DNA of 29,497 bases from Spirochaetaceae bacterium (GTDB lineage Bacteria > Spirochaetota > Spirochaetia > Treponematales > Breznakiellaceae), in contig JAIRMP010000010.1 of the NCBI GenBank assembly GCA_031258615.1, forward strand, positions 1-29,497. The letters are read 5' to 3'. Position 1 is the stretch's first letter, and the number at the start of each line of letters is the position of its first letter. The notes under the pieces were generated by a model. It saw only the letters and a list, made by a program, of their open reading frames with translations. It was not told the origin of the DNA and searched no databases. The translations under genes were made by a program, and so were the position numbers. Shown piece after piece: positions 1 to 6,232 of this stretch.

Positions 1-37
1 AATACACTCGGAGTTTGAGCTGACCGCCCAAGCGTAG

Positions 38-497
38 CGGCCTCCCGATTAGGCTTGGATCGGCCTCCCGATCAGGCTTGGATCGGCCTCCCGATCAGGC
101 TTGGATCGGCCTCCCGATCTGGCTTGGATCGGCCTCCCGATCAGGCTTGGATCGGCCTCCCGATCAGGCTTGGATCGGCCTCCCGATCAAGCTTGGATCG
201 GCCTCCCGATCAAGCTTGGATCGGCTGCGCGATCAGGCTTGGATCGGCCTCCCGATCAGGCTTGGATCGGCCTCCCGATCAGGGCTGGATCGGCCTCCCG
301 ATCAGGCTTGGATCGGCCTCCCGATCAGGCTTGGATCGGCTGCGCGATCGGGCTTGGATCGGCTGCCCGATCAGGCTTGGATCGGCCTCCCGATCAGGCT
401 TGGATCGGCTGCCCGATCAGGCTTGGATCGGCCTCCCGATCAGGCTTGGATCGGCCTCCCGATCAGGGCTGGATCGGCCTCCCGATCAGGGCTGGAT
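38..497. repeat. 23-bp tandem repeat array, 20 units
   Basis: Exactly 20 head-to-tail units of 23 bp, without a single length change. Each unit holds a short inverted repeat (GATCGG, loop CCTC, CCGATC) followed by AGGCTTG. Substitutions are few: some units have CTGC or CTGCG in place of CCTC, CAAG for CAGG, or GGGCTGG for GGCTTGG. Most units carry two GATC sites, so the block has about 40 in 460 bp. Apart from the first unit the plus strand has no stop codon in any frame, and because 23 is not a multiple of 3 all three frames read the same 23-residue cycle. I treat these open frames as a by-product of the repeat. There are no unique spacers, so this is not a CRISPR array. Confidence 0.97.
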
Positions 498-508
498 CGG
501 ACGTTTGA

Positions 509-664
509 CCCACTGGTGGGTATATCTTTCACGCTTAGAGAATATCCGGGACTGCCCCTGAGCGTTTGGCGTCCGTTAAACCCACTGGTGGGTATATCTT
601 TCACGCTCAGCGAATAACAAGGATGACTCCTCAGCCATTGGCGTATGTTAAACCCACTGGTGGG
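509..664. repeat. 72-bp direct repeat, three copies, upstream of carB
   Basis: CCCACTGGTGGG, itself a near-palindrome, starts at 509, 581 and 653, giving an exact 72-bp period. The first two copies continue with TATATCTTTCACGCT. The third copy is cut off and runs into the carB promoter region. The segment between copies two and three (about 600-650) matches, in reverse complement, DNA at about 24858-24910 and 25105-25146 (CGCTGAGCGTGAAAG, GCCATTG, CCTTG), so the unit belongs to a dispersed family in this genome. The period is a multiple of three, which leaves a minus-strand frame open through it. I see no sign that this frame is a gene. Confidence 0.9.
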
Positions 665-687
665 TGGTAAAGTGGGGGAGGGTAATC

Positions 688-693
688 TATAAT
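688..693 (+). promoter_or_regulatory. Perfect -10 box just upstream of carB
   Basis: TATAAT at 688-693 lies only 8 nt before the carB ATG at 702, so transcription would begin at or next to the start codon. No convincing -35 hexamer sits 16-18 bp upstream, where the last copy of the 72-bp repeat ends. The purine-rich GGGGGAGGG at about 674-682 is too far from 702 to be a normal ribosome-binding site. Confidence 0.45.
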
Positions 694-701
694 ACTGTTT
701 G

Positions 702-3700
702 ATGGGCGACAAGAGGATCAACTGTAAAAAGGCATTGCTGCTGGGGTCTGGCGGACTAAAGATAGGACAGGCGGGGGAGTTCGACTATTCCGGGTCGCAG
801 GCGCTCAAGGCGCTGCGGGAGGAAGGCATAAAGACCGTGCTGCTGAACCCCAACATAGCGACAATTCAGACGAGCGAAGGGATGGCGGACGCGACATACT
901 TCCTGCCGGTAACACCCGTCTTTGTTACGCAAGTGATAGAGAAGGAGAGACCGGACGGCATCCTGCTCGCGTTCGGCGGGCAGACCGCGCTGAACTGCGG
1001 GGTAGAACTTGAGCGTGCAGGCGTTCTGTACAAGTACGGCGTGAAAGTGCTGGGGACACCGGTAAAGGCGATAGAGGACACGGAGGACCGCGAGCGCTTT
1101 GTGGAACGGCTGGCGGAGATAGGAGTGAAGACAGCGAGGAGCCGGGCCTGCGCGGACACGGAGCAGGCGGCGGCGGCGGCGGCGGAGATAGGCTACCCGG
1201 TGATGGCCCGCGCGGCGTACGCGCTGGGCGGGTCTGGGAGCGGGATATGCCGGAACGAGGCGGAAGTAATCAGGCGCTGCGACAGGGCCTTTGCACACGC
1301 TCCGCAGGTACTCATCGAAGAATGGCTAGGCGGCTGGAAGGAGATAGAGTACGAAGTAGTGAGGGATGCGGCGGACAACTGCGTTACCGTCTGCAACATG
1401 GAAAACCTCGACCCGCTTGGCATACACACAGGCGAAAGCATAGTAGTAGCGCCCAGCCAGACCCTCACCGACAGCGAGTACCAAAAACTGCGCAGCCTCT
1501 CCATAGACATAATCCGCCACCTCGGCGTAGTCGGCGAGTGCAACGTGCAGTACGCGCTGGACCCGGCAAGCGAAGACTACCGCGTCATTGAGGTAAACGC
1601 GCGGCTGTCCCGCTCGTCCGCGCTGGCAAGCAAGGCCACCGGCTACCCGCTAGCGTTCGTGGCCGCCAAACTCGCGCTCGGCTACACGCTCACCGGGATA
1701 GAAAACCGCGTGACCCAGGTAACGAAAGCCTGCTTTGAGCCCGCGCTGGACTATGTTGTGGTAAAAGTCCCCCGCTGGGACCTATCCAAGTTCAAGAATG
1801 TCGATTTACGGATAGGCAGCGAGATGAAAAGCGTGGGGGAGGTGATGTCCATAGCGCGGAACTTCGAGGAAGCCCTGCAAAAGGCGCTACGGATGACAGG
1901 CGGGGGCGCGGAAGGGCTCCGGGGCGGCGCCTCGGAAGGCGGGGGCATCCAAAACATCAAGGCAGCGCTGCAACACCCGACAGACCGCCGCGTCTTCATC
2001 ATCTACCGGGCGATACAGGAAGGCTGGAGCATAGACCGCATACACCGCCTGACAAAGATAGACAAGTGGTTCCTGCACAAGATAGCGAACGTGGCAAGGG
2101 TAGAAGCGGAACTATGCGCGTTAAATAGGGAAGAGGGGGATGCCACAAGCAGGTTGGAGTTTGCGGAGGAAGCGCGAAGCGCGCCGCAAACTCCTATGGC
2201 AAGCCGTAGGCTTGCCACCCTCGCAACGCCCCCTCTACCTGTGGAGTTGCTTGCCCGCGCCAAGCGAGCCGGCTTCTCGGATGCCCGGATAGGAGAGCTT
2301 ACCGGCAGGAGCGAGGCGGAGGTAAGGCTGCTGCGCGAGAGGAGCGGGATAAGGCCGGCGGTCAAGCAGATCGACACGCTGGCGGCGGAGTACCCCGCGA
2401 AGACAAACTACCTGTACATGACGTACTCAGGCGATACGGACGACGTGGAACCCGCCGGGCGCGGCGTCATGGTGCTGGGGAGCGGCGCTTACCGGATCGG
2501 CAGCAGCGTCGAGTTTGACTGGGGATGCGTGAACGCGGCGGAGACGGCGAGACGGGCCGGGCGCTACTCCATAATGGTAAACTGCAACCCGGAGACGGTG
2601 TCCACCGACTACGATATCTGCGACAGGCTCTACTTCGAGGAACTTTCGCTTGAGCGGATAATGGACATCTACGAGCGGGAAAACCCGGAGGGGCTCATCC
2701 TGTCTATGGGCGGGCAGACGCCTAACAACCTGGCAACGAAGCTGTTTGAGTCCGGCGCGCTGATATATGGCACGACGCCGGCCTCCATAGACATGGCGGA
2801 GGACCGCAACAAGTTTTCCGCGCTGCTGGACAGGCTCGGCATAGAGCAGCCTGAATGGCGCGAGCTTACCGGCATAGAATCGGCGCGCGCTTTCGCGTTG
2901 GAGGTTGGCTACCCCGTGCTGATACGCCCAAGCTATGTCCTGTCGGGGGCGGCGATGAATGTCGCGTGGGACAACGCCAGCCTGGAAAAGTTCCTCTCCC
3001 TGGCCGCGGATGTCTCGGCGGAACATCCTGTGGTAATCAGCAAATTCGTTGAGAATTCAAAGGAGATAGAGATAGACGCCGTGGCGAAACATGGCGAAAT
3101 CCTGTTTTCCGCGATAACGGAGCATATTGAGAACGCGGGTATCCATTCAGGAGACGCCACCGTGGCGCTGCCCGCCCAGCGTCTGTATATAGAGACGATA
3201 CGGAAGGTGCGGAAGATAAGCGGCGCTATCGCGCGCGCCCTCTATATAACGGGGCCGTTTAACATACAGTTTTTGGCCCAGCGGAACAGGGTGCGGGTGA
3301 TAGAGTGCAACCTCCGCGCGAGCCGCAGTTTCCCGTTCTGCTCCAAGGTGAGCCGCGTGAACATGATAGACATGGCGGTAAAGGCTATGCTGGACATCCC
3401 TGTCGAAAGGCCGGTAAGCTCGGCGCTGGACATGGAATGGGTCGGCGTAAAGGCGGCGCAGTTCAGTTTTTCGCGGCTGCGCGGCGCTGACCCGGTGAGC
3501 GGTGTCGAGATGGCGAGCACGGGCGAGGTGGGCTGCATAGGCGATAACCTGAGCGATGCTCTCCTCAAGGCTCTCCTGTCCGTTGGCTACCGCATCCCCG
3601 CCAAACGGATACTGCTGTCAACCGGCACGCTGGAAGAAAAGTTGTCGTTCCTGGACTCCGCCCGCCGCCTTGCCGGTATGGGCTACGAGTTGTACGCCTC

Positions 3701-4010
3701 GCAGGGGACGGCAAAGTTTTTGGAGTCCAAAGACGTGCCGGTAACACATCTCCACTGGCCGCTGGAGGCCAAGGAGCCGAACATAGCGACGTTGATCAGA
3801 AACCGCGAGATAGACCTGATCATAAACATCCCCAAAGACAACCGCGAAAAGGAACTGAAAAACAACTACCTTATCCGCCGCATGGCGGTGGACTTTGACG
3901 TGCCGCTCATCACCAACATAAAGGTGGCGCGTGAGTTCATAGACGCCCTTGCCTGGTACCGCGCCCACGGCCTGGAAATAAAATCCTGGGAAGAGTACAA
4001 ACGTACCTAG
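702..4010 (+). CDS. carB: Carbamoyl-phosphate synthase large subunit, CAD-like type
   Basis: Makes carbamoyl phosphate from bicarbonate, ATP and glutamine-derived ammonia for pyrimidine and arginine synthesis; it needs the small subunit CarA, which is not in the window. The protein is 1102 residues with the normal order: N-terminal carboxyphosphate synthetase half (GQAGEFDYSGSQA near 24-36), oligomerisation domain, second ATP-grasp half (GSSVEFDW, NPETVSTDYD, RPSYVLSGAAMNV) and a C-terminal methylglyoxal-synthase-like allosteric domain. NPNIATIQTS, GESIVVAPSQTL and VLSGAAMNV resemble eukaryotic CAD and Bacteroidetes CarB more than E. coli CarB (compared from memory). Residues about 480-507 are an extra segment in the oligomerisation domain, encoded largely by a dispersed palindromic repeat. 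The ATG at 702 was chosen over a TTG at 699. No good Shine-Dalgarno is visible. Confidence 0.97.
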   Translation: MGDKRINCKKALLLGSGGLKIGQAGEFDYSGSQALKALREEGIKTVLLNPNIATIQTSEGMADATYFLPVTPVFVTQVIEKERPDGILLAFGGQTALNCGVELERAGVLYKYGVKVLGTPVKAIEDTEDRERFVERLAEIGVKTARSRACADTEQAAAAAAEIGYPVMARAAYALGGSGSGICRNEAEVIRRCDRAFAHAPQVLIEEWLGGWKEIEYEVVRDAADNCVTVCNMENLDPLGIHTGESIVVAPSQTLTDSEYQKLRSLSIDIIRHLGVVGECNVQYALDPASEDYRVIEVNARLSRSSALASKATGYPLAFVAAKLALGYTLTGIENRVTQVTKACFEPALDYVVVKVPRWDLSKFKNVDLRIGSEMKSVGEVMSIARNFEEALQKALRMTGGGAEGLRGGASEGGGIQNIKAALQHPTDRRVFIIYRAIQEGWSIDRIHRLTKIDKWFLHKIANVARVEAELCALNREEGDATSRLEFAEEARSAPQTPMASRRLATLATPPLPVELLARAKRAGFSDARIGELTGRSEAEVRLLRERSGIRPAVKQIDTLAAEYPAKTNYLYMTYSGDTDDVEPAGRGVMVLGSGAYRIGSSVEFDWGCVNAAETARRAGRYSIMVNCNPETVSTDYDICDRLYFEELSLERIMDIYERENPEGLILSMGGQTPNNLATKLFESGALIYGTTPASIDMAEDRNKFSALLDRLGIEQPEWRELTGIESARAFALEVGYPVLIRPSYVLSGAAMNVAWDNASLEKFLSLAADVSAEHPVVISKFVENSKEIEIDAVAKHGEILFSAITEHIENAGIHSGDATVALPAQRLYIETIRKVRKISGAIARALYITGPFNIQFLAQRNRVRVIECNLRASRSFPFCSKVSRVNMIDMAVKAMLDIPVERPVSSALDMEWVGVKAAQFSFSRLRGADPVSGVEMASTGEVGCIGDNLSDALLKALLSVGYRIPAKRILLSTGTLEEKLSFLDSARRLAGMGYELYASQGTAKFLESKDVPVTHLHWPLEAKEPNIATLIRNREIDLIINIPKDNREKELKNNYLIRRMAVDFDVPLITNIKVAREFIDALAWYRAHGLEIKSWEEYKRT
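2156..2217. repeat. Palindromic repeat element inserted in frame within carB
   Basis: GGAGTTTGCGG (2156-2166) and CCGCAAACTCC (2184-2194) are exact inverted repeats around a 17-nt centre. A second perfect hairpin follows at once: TGGCAAGCC (2197-2205), loop GTA, GGCTTGCCA (2209-2217). The first module is nearly identical to intergenic DNA at 25053-25089, and the two-module layout recurs at 24980-25014, 25053-25113 and 25219-25286. The codons it supplies (about residues 486-506) fall where CAD-type CarB has a short surface linker, and the reading frame is preserved. Confidence 0.88.
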
Positions 4011-4035
4011 TATCCGACACCGACAATGCGGACAC

Positions 4036-4065
4036 TTGACACATTTCAACCGCCCCTGCTATACT
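4036..4065 (+). promoter_or_regulatory. Promoter for ssrA
   Basis: TTGACA at 4036-4041 and TATACT at 4060-4065, spaced 18 bp, with TG one base upstream of the -10 (TGCTATACT, an extended -10). Transcription would start near 4072, about 40 nt before the mature 5' end, which fits RNase P processing of a tmRNA precursor. Confidence 0.75.
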
Positions 4066-4111
4066 GGTTACCATCAACCGTATAGTTGCGCCGGCGGCGC
4101 GGCTATGCTTT

Positions 4112-4470
4112 GGGGGTGCCCCGGTTTCGACTGGTACGGTTCGGGGTGCGGGTTGCAGGTGGAGGCGGACTAGTTCCGGGCCAACTCCTAAAACAGGCAA
4201 AAAAATTTAATTGCCGATAACGACAATTACGGCTACGCCTTAGCGGCGTAATCGCGTGGCGCCGCCCCGCCGCCTTGAGGGACGGACGCCGCGTCGCAAC
4301 CAGGGCTGGTCAAATAGGGTTTCCGGACCTTATGCGACAAGATTTATCCGGAATACGGACGTCCCGCCTGCCGTGAAGCAAAAGGCGTCCCGACAATTTT
4401 ATTTGCGGCTAAACCTGTAGAAGCTTGTACTTTGCGTATCAGGACGCGGGTTCGACTCCCGCCATCTCCA
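4112..4470 (+). ncRNA. ssrA: Transfer-messenger RNA (tmRNA)
   Basis: Rescues stalled ribosomes and tags the unfinished protein for proteolysis. The 5' end GGGGGUG (4112-4118) pairs with CAUCUCC (4463-4469) as the acceptor stem, with A4470 as discriminator. The 5' tRNA-like part has the typical CGGTTTCGAC, and the 3' part has a T arm with GCGGG and CCCGC around TTCGACT. The tag frame starts at GCC 4213 and ends with TAA 4249-4251, reading ADNDNYGYALAA, with the canonical ALAA degron. The CCA end is not encoded (GGG follows), so it would be added after transcription. A pseudoknot-rich middle (about 4255-4400) is implied by length but was not folded. Confidence 0.96.
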
Positions 4471-4474
4471 GGGG

Positions 4475-4536
4475 CGGCGGTTGTGTTTCAAGCTGCCTGT
4501 AAAAAGGTTCGTTTGAAACATTGTTTTAAGCCGCCG
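4475..4536 (+). terminator. Nested stem-loop after ssrA, possible terminator
   Basis: CGGCGG (4475-4480) pairs with CCGCCG (4531-4536), enclosing GTTTCAA (4485-4491) with TTGAAAC (4513-4519). TTAAAAA follows, not a run of T, so it is not a classical intrinsic terminator. It may end ssrA transcription or protect its 3' end. Confidence 0.35.
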
Positions 4537-4585
4537 TTAAAAAGGGATGTGTAAAATTCTGTCCGGTATGCCGGCGTTTTACCTG

Positions 4586-4614
4586 TTGACATTTTTTTTT
4601 GATCTTTTTAGACT
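4586..4614 (+). promoter_or_regulatory. Promoter of the rpsL-rpsG operon
   Basis: A perfect TTGACA (4586-4591) is separated by 17 bp, including a long T run, from TAGACT (4609-4614). It would give a leader of about 200 nt before rpsL. A second weaker candidate, TTGACA at 4699-4704 with TTTCAT at 4721-4726, lies inside that leader. Confidence 0.7.
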
Positions 4615-4728
4615 AAAAAGAAGTGCGGGGTTCTATAACTTTGTGGTTTGAACCTTTTGGTTTACAGTAAAGTAAATGTGTTAAAAAGCTTTAGATTTTT
4701 GACACTGTATGATAGGCCTGTTTCATGG

Positions 4729-4780
4729 GGCTTTGCCCTGAAAACGGCAAAGCCGGTCAACGCAATCTGGTTTTGACCGG
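4729..4780 (+). promoter_or_regulatory. Two hairpins in the rpsL leader
   Basis: GGCTTTGCC (4729-4737) pairs perfectly with GGCAAAGCC (4746-4754) across an 8-nt loop. It is followed almost without gap by CCGGTCAA (4753-4760) pairing with TTGACCGG (4773-4780). The two stems share bases 4753-4754, so the full forms compete by two base pairs. Their place in a long leader just before rpsL suggests autogenous control of the str operon or attenuation; this role is inferred. Confidence 0.5.
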
Positions 4781-4818
4781 TTAAAGTTTAAACGTTTAAT
4801 AGGAGTGTTTTTTTATAC

Positions 4819-5193
4819 ATGCCCACGATCAATCAACTGGTTCGTTTTGGCCGGCAGCAGATTACTTCCAAGACTAAATCGCCGGCGCTCCATTCATGTC
4901 CGCAGAAACGCGGCGTCTGTACCCGTGTTATGACCGTTACGCCCAAAAAACCGAATTCCGCCCTGCGAAAGGTTGCCCGCGTGCGCCTTTCCCACGGAAC
5001 GGAGGTTACGGCGTACATCCCCGGCATAGGGCATAACCTCCAAGAACACTCTGTAGTTCTTGTGCGGGGCGGTCGTGTCAAAGACCTCCCCGGTGTGCGC
5101 TACCACATAATACGCGGCGCAAAAGACACGTTGGGTGTAACCGACCGCAAGCGCGGACGTTCAAAGTACGGCGCCAAGCGCCCCAAGGCTTAA
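4819..5193 (+). CDS. rpsL: 30S ribosomal protein S12
   Basis: Decoding-centre protein of the small subunit. The 124 residues match the family's usual length, starting MPTINQLVR and ending in the basic tail RGRSKYGAKRPKA. The conserved loops PKKPNSALRK and RVKDLPGVRY are intact, so nothing suggests a streptomycin-resistance substitution. The nearest Shine-Dalgarno (AGGAG, 4800-4804) is 14 nt from the ATG, longer than usual, with a T run between, which may make initiation weak or structure-dependent. It is first gene of a two-gene str operon with rpsG 9 nt downstream; rpoBC and fusA are absent. Confidence 0.98.
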   Translation: MPTINQLVRFGRQQITSKTKSPALHSCPQKRGVCTRVMTVTPKKPNSALRKVARVRLSHGTEVTAYIPGIGHNLQEHSVVLVRGGRVKDLPGVRYHIIRGAKDTLGVTDRKRGRSKYGAKRPKA

Positions 5194-5202
5194 GGTACAA
5201 TA

Positions 5203-5673
5203 ATGGGCAGAAAAAAGAAGTCAATAGATCGCGGCGTGCAGCCGGATCCCAGGTATAACAGCGTTGTAGTTTCAAAGTTTGTCAACCGCATGATGTGGGA
5301 GGGCAAGCGTTCGGTCAGCCTGCGCATCGTACACGGCGCGTTGGAAACTCTACGCGGCAAGACGGAGAAGGAGCCGCTTGAGGTGTTCCTCAAGGCCATA
5401 GAAAACGTCAAACCCATGGTCGAGGTAAAATCCCGCCGTGTAGGCGGCGCTACCTATCAGGTGCCTATCGAAATCCGCGAGACCCGCCGTGAGGCTTTAG
5501 GTATGCGTTGGATAATCAAGGCCGCCCGTGTACGCGCCGGGCACGGTATGGACGAGCGTCTTGCTACCGAGTTGCTGGACGCCTACAACAGTACGGGAGC
5601 AGCCTTCAAAAAGAAGGAGGATACCCACAAGAACGCCGAGGCGAACAAGGCCTTTACACACTACCGGTGGTAG
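5203..5673 (+). CDS. rpsG: 30S ribosomal protein S7
   Basis: Primary assembly protein of the 30S head that binds the 3' domain of 16S rRNA. The 156 residues have the normal start MGRKKKSIDRG and family stretches such as VKSRRVGGATYQVP and a C-terminal KAFTHYRW. It follows rpsL by 9 nt and is certainly cotranscribed. In many bacteria fusA comes next; here 545 bp of non-coding DNA and then tuf follow. Confidence 0.98.
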   Translation: MGRKKKSIDRGVQPDPRYNSVVVSKFVNRMMWEGKRSVSLRIVHGALETLRGKTEKEPLEVFLKAIENVKPMVEVKSRRVGGATYQVPIEIRETRREALGMRWIIKAARVRAGHGMDERLATELLDAYNSTGAAFKKKEDTHKNAEANKAFTHYRW

Positions 5674-5689
5674 TGCTATATTAAAGGGA

Positions 5690-5749
5690 AGGGGGGAGGT
5701 TTCCCCCCTGCGCCGCACACGGTTGCGGCGCACCCCCCTCTGCGGGGGT
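5690..5749 (+). terminator. Cluster of three GC-rich hairpins after rpsG
   Basis: Three stems lie side by side: AGGGGGG (5690-5696) with CCCCCCT (5703-5709); TGCGCCGC (5709-5716) with GCGGCGCA (5725-5732); ACCCCC (5732-5737) with GGGGGT (5744-5749). No T run follows, so strong factor-independent termination is uncertain, but the cluster is well placed to end the rpsL-rpsG transcript or block decay. Nearby DNA (5791-5803) shares CGCAACGCCCCCT with the end of the repeat in carB (2222-2234), so part of this gap may be repeat-derived. Confidence 0.45.
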
Positions 5750-5832
5750 GGGGGAGCGGACTTTGGTTGCCATGCAATCAGTCTTGCCCCCGCAACGCCC
5801 CCTGCCGAAGTCGTGAGGCGGGGTTGTGAGGC

Positions 5833-5861
5833 TTGACATTTTTGTTAAGCCGCGTTTTAAT
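5833..5861 (+). promoter_or_regulatory. Promoter of the tuf-S10-spc-alpha operon
   Basis: TTGACA at 5833-5838, a 17-bp spacer and TTTAAT at 5856-5861. It is the best sigma70-type match in the 545-bp gap and would give a leader of about 350 nt before tuf. The leader holds a perfect 13-bp hairpin, an inverted repeat and a duplicated translation start. Confidence 0.7.
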
Positions 5862-5870
5862 AGAGTGTAA

Positions 5871-5899
5871 GTAACCGCAATGCCGCGCATTGCGGTTAC
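5871..5899. repeat. Perfect 13-bp hairpin in the tuf leader
   Basis: GTAACCGCAATGC (5871-5883), loop CGC, GCATTGCGGTTAC (5887-5899). The long perfect stem with a 3-nt loop is the same design as the hairpin modules in carB and at 24994-25014, 25093-25113, 25264-25286 and 28780-28802. It begins about 9 nt after the -10 box, so it would form at the very 5' end of the tuf transcript. Confidence 0.7.
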
Positions 5900-6103
5900 A
5901 GCACAATCCAAACCGATCATCTGCGCTTCGCGCCGATGGGATAGGTGGACATGGCAAATCAAAAGGTGTGTTCCGCTTCTGCGTAAAAACCACGCCGGTA
6001 TTAGTCTGTCCCAAAAAGTTAATAAGACCGTTTATTGGTAAATGGACGGCATCAGTATAAACTGTTTTCAGAATCTCCTTATGGAGTGTGAAAACGGGCG
6101 GTG

Positions 6104-6132
6104 TATAGCATAACTTTTACCGGTATGCTATA
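6104..6132. promoter_or_regulatory. 9-bp inverted repeat in the tuf leader
   Basis: TATAGCATA (6104-6112) and TATGCTATA (6124-6132) are exact reverse complements around 11 nt. This could be an operator for a dimeric regulator or an RNA hairpin. TATATT at 6129-6134 resembles a -10 box but lacks a clear -35. The gap contains no regulator gene, so its function is unknown. Confidence 0.4.
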
Positions 6133-6184
6133 TTGAAAAACCGTTATAACAATGTGCCCAAAAAATTGTAAGGAGGAGCACGAG

Positions 6185-6232
6185 ATGGCAAAGAATAAGT
6201 TCAAGGGAGGAACACGAGATGGCGAAAAATAA
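6185..6232 (+). other. Upstream mini-ORF from a duplicated tuf start region
   Basis: A strong Shine-Dalgarno (AAGGAGGAG, about 6170-6178) leads to ATG 6185 and a 15-codon frame ending with TAA at 6230-6232, past the tuf start at 6219. The block CACGAGATGGC, then AATAAGTTCAA, occurs twice with a 34-bp offset, so the first copy encodes the tuf N-terminus MAKNKF and then shifts out of frame. It is a tandem duplication of the tuf initiation region. Ribosomes may load on the first site and reinitiate, or compete with the true start. Confidence 0.7.

Noticed and set aside
2..37. Possible 3' end of a gene (frame reading EFELTAQA then TAG at 35-37)
   Set aside because: Only eleven codons are visible, too few to support a gene.
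38..497. CRISPR-like appearance of the repeat block
   Set aside because: Units abut with no unique spacers and no cas genes are nearby.
55..617. Three overlapping plus-strand ORFs of 135-179 codons through the 23-bp array
   Set aside because: They exist because the repeat has no stop codon and shifts frame each unit; all three read the same cycle, and none has a ribosome-binding site or a non-repeat body.
440..721. Minus-strand ORF of 93 codons across the 72-bp repeats
   Set aside because: It is kept open by the repeat period being a multiple of three and contains no recognisable domain.
4699..4726. Second promoter inside the rpsL leader
   Set aside because: TTGACA is good but the -10 candidate TTTCAT is poor, so it is mentioned only as an alternative.
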